Positions 1-5,724 of a stretch of 6,735 bases of DNA are shown here, in pieces. The stretch lies in NCBI GenBank assembly GCA_019105125.1, contig JAHRWO010000133.1:1-6735 (forward strand), in the 5' to 3' direction. The notes under the pieces were generated by a model. It was not told the origin of the DNA. It ran no database searches and was given only the letters and a program-made list of their open reading frames with translations. Each line of letters starts with the position of its first letter. The stretch's first letter is position 1. Source of the stretch: Flavobacterium sp. (GTDB lineage: Bacteria > Bacteroidota > Bacteroidia > Flavobacteriales > Flavobacteriaceae). The position numbers and the translations under genes were made by a program.

Positions 1-901
1 TCAAAATTTGATTTCTAAGATACATGAACATGACAATACCAATCTTTACAAACAATTTAAAGATTTAATTGGTGATATTTATACAGCGGAAGTGCACCAT
101 GTTCGTCCAAAAGCTGTAATTTTGATGGATGATGAAGGAAACGAAATTGTTTTGCCAAAAGAAAAACAAATTCCAAATGATTATTTCAAAAAAGGGGATA
201 ATGTTAGAGGGGTAATTGAAAATGTTGAATTGAAAGGGAATAAGCCACAAATTATCATGTCTAGAACGGCTCCAGAATTTCTTGAAAAATTATTTGAGCA
301 AGAAATTCCTGAGGTATTTGACGGTTTAATAACAATTAAAAAAGTAGTTCGAATTCCTGGTGAAAAAGCAAAAGTAGCGGTAGATTCTTACGACGATAGA
401 ATTGATCCTGTTGGAGCATGTGTGGGGATGAAAGGCTCTCGAATTCATGGGATTGTTCGTGAGTTAGGAAATGAAAATATTGACGTTATTAATTACACTA
501 GTAACCCTCAATTGTACATTACAAGAGCATTGAGTCCAGCTAAAGTTTCTTCTGTAAAAATTAATGAAGAAGCAAAAACGGCAGAAGTTTTCCTAAAGAT
601 AGAAGAAGTTTCTAAAGCTATTGGTAGGGGAGGTAATAATATTAAGTTGGCAAGTTTGTTAACTGGATATGAAATCGATGTAATACGAGAAGGTATTACA
701 GAAGAAGAGGATGATGTAGAATTAAGAGAATTTTCTGACGAAATCGAAGCATGGGTTATCGAGGAATTCGAAAAAATTGGTTTAGATACAGCAAGAAGTG
801 TATTAAATCAAGAAGTTGCAGATTTAGTTAGAAGAACTGATCTTGAAGAGGAAACAATTTTAGAAGTTATCCATATTTTGAAAGAAGAATTAGAAGGGTA
901 A
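1..901 (+). CDS. nusA: Transcription termination/antitermination factor NusA, 5'-truncated by the window edge
   Basis: NusA binds RNA polymerase and nascent RNA in the cytoplasm and modulates pausing, termination and antitermination. The frame is open from base 2 (first codons read Q-N-L-I-S-K) and ends at TAA 899-901, so 299 residues are visible out of roughly 410 usual for the family. The missing part is most of the N-terminal polymerase-binding domain. Counting from base 2, an S1 RNA-binding domain spans about residues 24-89, KH1 about 90-166 with its GMKG loop at 142-145, and KH2 about 172-230 with its GRGG loop at 208-211. A helical, acidic tail follows at 239-299; there is no room for the two acidic repeats of enterobacterial NusA. 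The TTG at base 8 is an internal Leu codon, not a start, because S1 homology and the open frame continue upstream. infB follows after 50 bp with no terminator, so the two are very likely cotranscribed, with rimP expected upstream. The identity is secure. Confidence 0.96.
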   Translation, partial: QNLISKIHEHDNTNLYKQFKDLIGDIYTAEVHHVRPKAVILMDDEGNEIVLPKEKQIPNDYFKKGDNVRGVIENVELKGNKPQIIMSRTAPEFLEKLFEQEIPEVFDGLITIKKVVRIPGEKAKVAVDSYDDRIDPVGACVGMKGSRIHGIVRELGNENIDVINYTSNPQLYITRALSPAKVSSVKINEEAKTAEVFLKIEEVSKAIGRGGNNIKLASLLTGYEIDVIREGITEEEDDVELREFSDEIEAWVIEEFEKIGLDTARSVLNQEVADLVRRTDLEEETILEVIHILKEELEG

Positions 902-951
902 TTTTTAGATTTAACAACACAACAACAAAAAAAGAATTTTAAAAAGATTAT

Positions 952-3750
952 ATGTCTGAAGAAAGAGTAATAAGAATAAACAAAGTTTTAAGGGAGTTAA
1001 ATATTTCTCTTGATAGAGCTGTGGATTTTTTAAAAGAAAAGGGTCATGAAATTGAGTCGAGTCCAAATGCTAAAATATCACAAGAGGAATACAAAGTCTT
1101 ATGCGGTCAATTTTCTGCTGACAAAGGGAATAAGGTTGCCTCTCTTGAAGTAAGTGAAGAAAAAAGAAAAGAGAAGGAGGCGCTTAAGCGTGAACTTGAA
1201 AAAGAACAAGAGGCAAAACGTTTGCAGGAAGAAGAGCGTCAAAGACAAGAGATTATCAAAGCTAAGGCCGTTTTATCAGGTCCAAAAGCTATTGGTAAAA
1301 TCGATTTAGATCCTAAAAAACCAGAAGTTAAATCTGAAAAGCCAATTTCTGAAGAAAAACCTGTTGAGGCAGTTGAAAAGGTAGTAGAAGAAAAAGTTTC
1401 TGAGCCTATCAAAGCAGAAGTAAAAGAAGAAATTCAAGAGGTTAAAAAGCCTGAAATTGTCAAACCAGTTAAAGAAGTTGAAGTTAAATCTGAAACTTCA
1501 TCTGATGAAGCAGTTGAGGAAAAAATCGAAACACAATATCAAAAATTGTCTGGAGCTACTTTTACAGGTCAAAAAATTGATTTATCGCAATTTGATAAGC
1601 CTAAGAAGAAAAAAGAAGATCCTAAGAAAGATTTCAAAAAACCTGGAACGCCTCAAGCTCAAAATGCTGGAGGTGCTAATGCGGCAAATAATAATAAAAA
1701 CAAGCGTAAGCGTATTGTTAAGCCGGGTACTCCTGGTGCTCCTGGTGCAAATAATGCTGCTGGAGGTCCTAAGAAAGAATTTATTAAAGGTGGAGCTGGT
1801 GGTTTCAATAAAGGAAAAAAACCAATTATTCAAAAGGTAGAGCCTTCTGAAGAAGACGTTAAAAACCAAATTAAAGAAACGCTTGAAAGACTTCAAGGTA
1901 AAGGTAATAAATCAAAATCCGCTAAATATCGTAGAGATAAAAGAGATTCTCACCGTCAACGTGTTGATGATGAATTACAAGCACAAGAAGAAGGAAGCAA
2001 AACTTTAAAAGTAACGGAATTTGTTACTGTTGGAGAAATCGCTTCATTAATGGATGTGCCAATTACTAAGGTAATCGGAACTTGTATGTCGTTAGGAATC
2101 ATGGTAACCATGAACCAACGTTTAGATGCAGAAACTTTATCTATTGTTGCCGATGAGTTTGGATATGAAGTAGAATTTATTACTACCGATATCGAAGAAG
2201 CTGCAGTGGTTGTTGAAGATAATCCAGAAGATTTAGTTCACAGAGCGCCTATTGTAACGGTGATGGGTCACGTTGACCACGGTAAAACATCGTTGTTAGA
2301 TTACATTCGTAAGGCTAACGTAATCGCAGGGGAGTCTGGAGGAATTACGCAACATATTGGAGCTTACGGAGTAGTTCTAGAGAATGGTGAAAAAATCACG
2401 TTCTTAGATACACCAGGTCACGAAGCGTTTACTGCTATGCGTGCACGTGGAGCTCAAGTTACCGATATTGCTATTATTGTAGTAGCTGCCGATGATGAAA
2501 TCATGCCACAAACAAAAGAGGCGATTAGTCACGCACAAGCAGCAGGTGTGCCAATGATTTTTGCTATTAATAAAGTGGATAAGCCAACAGCTAATCCAGA
2601 GAGAATTAAAGAGCAATTAGCGGGTATGAACTTATTGGTTGAAGATTGGGGTGGAAAATATCAATCTCAAGACATTTCAGCTAAATTTGGTCAAGGAGTA
2701 TCTGAATTATTAGAAAAAGTATTGTTAGAGGCTGAAATTTTAGAATTGAAAGCCAATCCAAATAAACCAGCTTTAGGAACTGTAGTGGAAGCGCAGTTAG
2801 ATAAAGGTAGAGGATATGTTTCAACTATTTTAGTTCAAGCAGGAACTTTAAAAGTGGGTGATTATGTATTAGCAGGAAAAAATCATGGTAAGATTAGAGC
2901 TATGTTTGACGAAAGAGGTCACCAAATTAAATCTGCTGGACCATCAACTCCAGTTTCAGTTTTAGGATTAGATGGTGCTCCTACAGCGGGTGATAAATTT
3001 AATGTTTACGAAGACGAAAGAGAAGCAAAACAAATTGCAGCTAAACGTACGCAATTACAACGTGAGCAATCGGTTCGTACTCAAAAACATATTACGCTTG
3101 CCGAAATCGGTCGTCGTATTGCATTAGGACAATTTAAAGAATTGAATATTATCCTTAAAGGAGACGTGGATGGTTCTGTGGAAGCATTATCGGATTCATT
3201 TTCTAAATTATCTACAGAAGAAATTCAAATTAACATTATTCACAAAGGAGTTGGAGCAATTACGGAATCTGACGTATTGTTAGCTTCTGCTTCTGATGCG
3301 ATTATTATTGGATTTAACGTTCGTCCTCAAGGGAATGCAAAACAATTAGCAGAAAAAGAAGAAATCGATATTCGTAACTACTCAATTATTTACGATGCAA
3401 TTGATGACTTAAAAGATGCTATGGAAGGAATGTTGTCTCCAGAAATGAAAGAGGAGATTACTGGTACTGCAGAAATTAGAGAATTGTTTAAAGTATCTAA
3501 AGTAGGAACTATTGCTGGATGTATGGTTACTGATGGTAAAATCTTCAGAAATTCTAAGATTCGTTTAATTAGAGAAGGAGTCGTAATTTACACTGGTGAA
3601 TTGGCTACTTTAAAACGTTTCAAAGACGATGTGAAAGAAGTTTCTAAAGGATACGATTGTGGTATGCAAATTAAAAATTACAACGATATTCGTGAGTATG
3701 ATTTAATTGAAGGATTCCATGAAGTAGAAGTAAAGAAAAAATTGAAATAA
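952..3750 (+). CDS. infB: Translation initiation factor IF-2
   Basis: IF2 is the GTPase that recruits initiator fMet-tRNA to the 30S subunit and promotes 50S joining. The protein has 932 residues. An IF2_N-type helical domain is at about 4-55. A disordered linker follows at about 60-340: first Lys/Glu/Pro-rich, then Gly/Ala/Asn/Pro-rich, then basic. A second IF2_N-like domain lies at about 354-408. The G domain has all five motifs: G1 GHVDHGKT 439-446, G2 GGITQH 463-468, G3 DTPGH 486-490, G4 NKVD 540-543 and G5 SAK 576-578. Beta-barrel domain II is at about 606-700, domain III about 731-830, and the fMet-tRNA-binding C-terminal domain runs to 932. The ATG at 952 is chosen because the N-terminal domain begins directly after it and no other in-frame ATG occurs before residue 367. 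The start has an A-rich leader and no Shine-Dalgarno, as usual in Bacteroidota. The gene lies 50 bp after nusA and ends 18 bp before a strong terminator. No key residue is missing. Confidence 0.98.
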   Translation: MSEERVIRINKVLRELNISLDRAVDFLKEKGHEIESSPNAKISQEEYKVLCGQFSADKGNKVASLEVSEEKRKEKEALKRELEKEQEAKRLQEEERQRQEIIKAKAVLSGPKAIGKIDLDPKKPEVKSEKPISEEKPVEAVEKVVEEKVSEPIKAEVKEEIQEVKKPEIVKPVKEVEVKSETSSDEAVEEKIETQYQKLSGATFTGQKIDLSQFDKPKKKKEDPKKDFKKPGTPQAQNAGGANAANNNKNKRKRIVKPGTPGAPGANNAAGGPKKEFIKGGAGGFNKGKKPIIQKVEPSEEDVKNQIKETLERLQGKGNKSKSAKYRRDKRDSHRQRVDDELQAQEEGSKTLKVTEFVTVGEIASLMDVPITKVIGTCMSLGIMVTMNQRLDAETLSIVADEFGYEVEFITTDIEEAAVVVEDNPEDLVHRAPIVTVMGHVDHGKTSLLDYIRKANVIAGESGGITQHIGAYGVVLENGEKITFLDTPGHEAFTAMRARGAQVTDIAIIVVAADDEIMPQTKEAISHAQAAGVPMIFAINKVDKPTANPERIKEQLAGMNLLVEDWGGKYQSQDISAKFGQGVSELLEKVLLEAEILELKANPNKPALGTVVEAQLDKGRGYVSTILVQAGTLKVGDYVLAGKNHGKIRAMFDERGHQIKSAGPSTPVSVLGLDGAPTAGDKFNVYEDEREAKQIAAKRTQLQREQSVRTQKHITLAEIGRRIALGQFKELNIILKGDVDGSVEALSDSFSKLSTEEIQINIIHKGVGAITESDVLLASASDAIIIGFNVRPQGNAKQLAEKEEIDIRNYSIIYDAIDDLKDAMEGMLSPEMKEEITGTAEIRELFKVSKVGTIAGCMVTDGKIFRNSKIRLIREGVVIYTGELATLKRFKDDVKEVSKGYDCGMQIKNYNDIREYDLIEGFHEVEVKKKLK

Positions 3751-3767
3751 TTTTCAATTTAGAATAT

Positions 3768-3800
3768 AAAAAAGCCATTCGATTTGAATGGCTTTTTTAT
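3768..3800. terminator. Bidirectional intrinsic terminator between infB and the SPOR gene
   Basis: A perfect 13-bp inverted repeat (3768-3780 with 3786-3798) surrounds a 5-base loop. Its core is GCCATTC/GAATGGC, flanked by six A on the left and six T on the right, and more T-rich sequence runs to about 3808. On the + strand this is a textbook Rho-independent terminator 18 bp after the infB stop. On the - strand the A run becomes the U tract, so it can also end the convergent gene, whose stop codon is at 3813-3815. It separates the nusA-infB operon from the genes to the right. Confidence 0.93.
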
Positions 3801-3812
3801 TTTTTTTCTGTT

Positions 3813-4202
3813 TTAATTTGAAGGTTTTATGATTAATGCTGTTGGATATTTTTTCTTAATATCTACCATTGCGCGTTCTACTTCTATTCTTGTTTTAAAG
3901 TTTCCAATCCATACTTTATAGTTGGGGCTGTTGAAAATAATAGTTCCGTCAAGATCTTTAAATTCCTTTTTAAATTCTAGTAATTTCTTTTTTGATTCTT
4001 CACTATTTCCATAAAAAATTTGGATTTTATAACCTTCATTCAAGAATAAACCCGTGTTAAGTTTTCTTTTTTCTTTCAATAATTGATCTATCTTAGGGTC
4101 AACTGAAACTGTTGTTTTGCTCTCTTGCGCTAATGTTTTTAAGCTAAAAAAAGATGATAGAATAAAGAAGTACAATAAGTTATGTTTTGATAAGTTTTTC
4201 AT
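3813..4202 (-). CDS. Secreted SPOR-domain protein
   Basis: This is a 129-residue protein with a Sec signal peptide at about 1-25: basic start MKNLSKH, a hydrophobic Phe/Leu/Ser core, and a likely cut after Leu-Ala before Q26. A short charged linker follows, then one SPOR-type domain at about 57-127. The evidence for SPOR is two repeated half motifs, YKIQIFYG near 58-65 and YKVWIGNF near 95-102, each followed by a Lys/Glu-rich helix, and a final hydrophobic strand (ALIIK). SPOR domains bind peptidoglycan, often strands stripped of stem peptides at division sites, so a periplasmic cell-wall role is inferred. No transmembrane anchor or catalytic domain is present, so the protein is probably soluble periplasmic. 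The ATG (complement of 4200-4202) is the only Met before residue 112. The gene converges on infB, shares its terminator, and is divergent from actA. No functional link to either neighbour is visible, and its exact role is unknown. Confidence 0.85.
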   Translation of the reverse strand: MKNLSKHNLLYFFILSSFFSLKTLAQESKTTVSVDPKIDQLLKEKRKLNTGLFLNEGYKIQIFYGNSEESKKKLLEFKKEFKDLDGTIIFNSPNYKVWIGNFKTRIEVERAMVDIKKKYPTALIIKPSN

Positions 4203-4269
4203 GTGTGAATGATTTTAATACAAAAATACAATTTAAGATGAGATTAGTGCGCTAGTTTATTATTTAGAA

Positions 4270-4277
4270 CAAATATA
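4270..4277 (-). promoter_or_regulatory. Candidate -7 box of the SPOR gene promoter
   Basis: Read on the - strand this is TATATTTG, an exact TAnnTTTG match. A TTG (complement of 4293-4295) lies 15 bases upstream, slightly closer than the usual 17-23 spacing. It would give a leader of roughly 60 bases before the start at 4202. A second exact match, TATTTTTG (complement of 4221-4228), lies nearer the start but has no TTG at a suitable distance. Which one is used cannot be decided by reading. Confidence 0.4.
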
Positions 4278-4291
4278 AATTACATTTTAAG

Positions 4292-4327
4292 ACAATATTA
4301 AGGTTTTAATAATAGTACGAATATTGT
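4292..4327. repeat. 8-bp inverted repeat in the divergent promoter region
   Basis: ACAATATT (4292-4299) and AATATTGT (4320-4327) are perfect reverse complements separated by 20 bases. The right arm touches the first base of the candidate actA -7 box, and the left arm includes the possible -33 TTG of the SPOR gene. The placement would suit an operator, but no regulator family is recognised, and an 8-bp match in such A+T-rich DNA may be chance. Confidence 0.35.
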
Positions 4328-4334
4328 ATTTTTG
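4327..4334 (+). promoter_or_regulatory. Candidate -7 box of the actA promoter
   Basis: TATTTTTG matches the Bacteroidota sigma-A -7 consensus TAnnTTTG exactly. At the expected distance upstream (about 20 bases) there is only a weak -33 element (TTT at 4304-4306 instead of TTG). Transcription would begin near 4340 and leave a leader of about 77 bases before the actA ATG at 4418. The box is short and the region is A+T-rich, so a chance match is possible. Its place in the only non-coding DNA upstream of the act genes supports it. Confidence 0.5.
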
Positions 4335-4361
4335 TCGGAGTTTTGAAAAAATAACGTGTTT

Positions 4362-4391
4362 TTTTAGATAAGGTATATCTAAAAGTATACC
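4362..4391 (+). promoter_or_regulatory. Two overlapping hairpins in the actA leader
   Basis: Hairpin A pairs TTTTAGATA (4362-4370) with TATCTAAAA (4376-4384), a perfect 9-bp stem with a 5-base loop. Hairpin B pairs GGTATA (4372-4377) with TATACC (4386-4391), a 6-bp stem with an 8-base loop. They share bases 4376-4377, and each stem uses loop bases of the other, so they cannot both form fully. Neither is followed by a T run, so neither is an intrinsic terminator. They lie 26 bases or more upstream of the actA start. The stems are A+T-rich, so stability is modest and any regulatory role is speculative. Confidence 0.35.
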
Positions 4392-4417
4392 AAATTAAGT
4401 CGATAATCATTTTAAAT

Positions 4418-5692
4418 ATGAAAAAGGTGGGTAACCATAAATCGTTTTCAAAGATTTTCTTCAGTTTAGCATTCGTGCTAGTAACTTCTTTATCTGCATT
4501 TTCTCAAGATGTAGCAAAGGGTAAGGAATTGTTCAACACCAATTGTGCTGCTTGTCATAAGTTAGATGGTAAAGCAACGGGGCCTGCGCTTCGTGATGTT
4601 GCGTCTAAGTATGATAAAGAGTGGTTGTACAAATGGATTAAAAACAGTGGAGAATTAATCAAGTCAGGAGATGCACAAGCTGTTAAAGTTTTTGAAGAGA
4701 ACAATAAAGTTCCAATGACTGCATTTCCGCAATTGTCAAATGAAGATATTGACAATATTTTAGCGTATACATCTGAGCCTGCTCCTGCGGCACCTGCTGC
4801 TGTTCCTGGGGCTCCTGTTGTGGCTGGTGATGCTGCTGCTGATTCTGGTGTTTCTAATAATGTGATATTAGGAGTACTTTCATTAGTGATGTTAATGTTA
4901 GTGGTTATGTTGTTCTTGGTGAACAATATGTTAACAAAAATTGCTAGTGCAAAAGGATTAGAAGTAGAGCAAAAAGATCGCTCAGTAATGAATCTTTTCA
5001 GAGCTTGTGCTAAAAATCAGTTTTTAGTTTTGGTTTCTGTTGTAGTTTTGTTGTTGGTTTCTGCTTATTTTGCGTATGGTTGGATGATGCAAATTGGTGT
5101 GGATCAAGGATATGAGCCAGTGCAACCAATTCATTATTCGCACAGAATTCATGCTGGTGAAAATGGAATTGATTGTAAATATTGTCACTCTGCGTCTCGA
5201 GTTAGTAAGCACTCAAATATACCTTCATTGAATGTTTGTATGAACTGTCATAAGAATATTAGTGAGGTGGCTGAAACTACTGCTACAGAAGAGTATTCAA
5301 AAGCGTTTTATGATGGCGAGATTGCTAAGTTGTATGATGCGGTTGGATGGGATAAATCTTTACAAAAATACACTGGAAAAACTAAACCAGTTAAATGGGT
5401 TAGAATTCATAACTTACCAGATCACGTTTATTTTAATCACTCTCAGCACGTAACTGTTGCAGGTGTTGAATGTCAAACTTGTCACGGTCCAGTTGAGGAA
5501 ATGGAAATTATGAGTCAACATGCTCCATTAACAATGGGATGGTGTATCAATTGTCACAGAGAAACTAATGTGAAAGTAGAAGATAATGCTTACTACAAAA
5601 AAATACATGAAGAACTTTCTAAAAAATACGGAGTATCTAAGTTAACTGCTGCTCAAATGGGAGGTTTAGAATGTGGTAAATGTCACTATTAA
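4418..5692 (+). CDS. actA: Alternative complex III subunit ActA, fused monohaem plus pentahaem cytochrome c
   Basis: ActA is the multihaem cytochrome of alternative complex III, which oxidises menaquinol and passes electrons towards a terminal oxidase on the periplasmic side. The protein has 424 residues. A signal peptide at about 1-29 is followed by a class I cytochrome c domain (about 30-120) with CAACH at 43-47 and M100 as the likely sixth haem ligand. An Ala/Pro-rich linker covers 120-145. Two membrane helices (about 148-170 and 201-224) flank a short Lys/Arg-containing cytoplasmic loop. The C-terminal domain has five haem sites: CKYCH 253-257, CMNCH 274-278, CQTCH 352-356, CINCH 376-380 and CGKCH 419-423. 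This topology puts all six haems in the periplasm. The ATG at 4418 is chosen because the signal peptide follows at once and the next Met is residue 100. actB follows after 32 bp with no terminator. A generic multihaem cytochrome is the alternative, but the actB neighbour makes ACIII the clear choice. Confidence 0.92.
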   Translation: MKKVGNHKSFSKIFFSLAFVLVTSLSAFSQDVAKGKELFNTNCAACHKLDGKATGPALRDVASKYDKEWLYKWIKNSGELIKSGDAQAVKVFEENNKVPMTAFPQLSNEDIDNILAYTSEPAPAAPAAVPGAPVVAGDAAADSGVSNNVILGVLSLVMLMLVVMLFLVNNMLTKIASAKGLEVEQKDRSVMNLFRACAKNQFLVLVSVVVLLLVSAYFAYGWMMQIGVDQGYEPVQPIHYSHRIHAGENGIDCKYCHSASRVSKHSNIPSLNVCMNCHKNISEVAETTATEEYSKAFYDGEIAKLYDAVGWDKSLQKYTGKTKPVKWVRIHNLPDHVYFNHSQHVTVAGVECQTCHGPVEEMEIMSQHAPLTMGWCINCHRETNVKVEDNAYYKKIHEELSKKYGVSKLTAAQMGGLECGKCHY

Positions 5693-5724
5693 TAAAATAA
5701 TTTAAGAAGCTAATATACTATACA

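Larger units (their letters stand above)
4203..4417. other. Divergent intergenic region between the SPOR gene and actA
   Basis: This 215-bp, very A+T-rich stretch holds the starts of two divergently transcribed genes, so it must supply promoters for both unless actA is read from elsewhere; the terminator after infB argues against read-through. It contains TAnnTTTG-type boxes on both strands, an 8-bp inverted repeat and two overlapping hairpins, listed separately. No small ORF with recognisable features, no tRNA-like fold and no known riboswitch consensus were seen here. Confidence 0.8.

Noticed and set aside
8..10. TTG at base 8 as a start codon for a short NusA
   Set aside because: The frame is open to the left edge and the visible sequence begins inside the NusA N-terminal region; it is an internal Leu codon.
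1457..1840. 127-residue + strand ORF inside infB
   Set aside because: It lies in another frame of the infB linker, is Lys/Leu-rich only because of A-rich codons, and has no recognisable domain or start context.
1582..1896. 104-residue antisense ORF over the infB linker
   Set aside because: Its Phe/Arg/Ser-rich composition is the mirror of Lys/Glu codons; infB is clearly the coding frame.
4341..4417. Riboswitch or attenuator in the actA leader
   Set aside because: Two short A+T-rich hairpins are present, but there is no T run after them, no leader peptide and no known riboswitch consensus; it was kept only as a speculative regulatory finding.
4555..4926. 123-residue antisense ORF over actA with an Ala/Gly-rich middle
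   Set aside because: The Ala/Gly stretch mirrors the Ala/Pro linker of ActA, and the actA frame has haem motifs and membrane helices.
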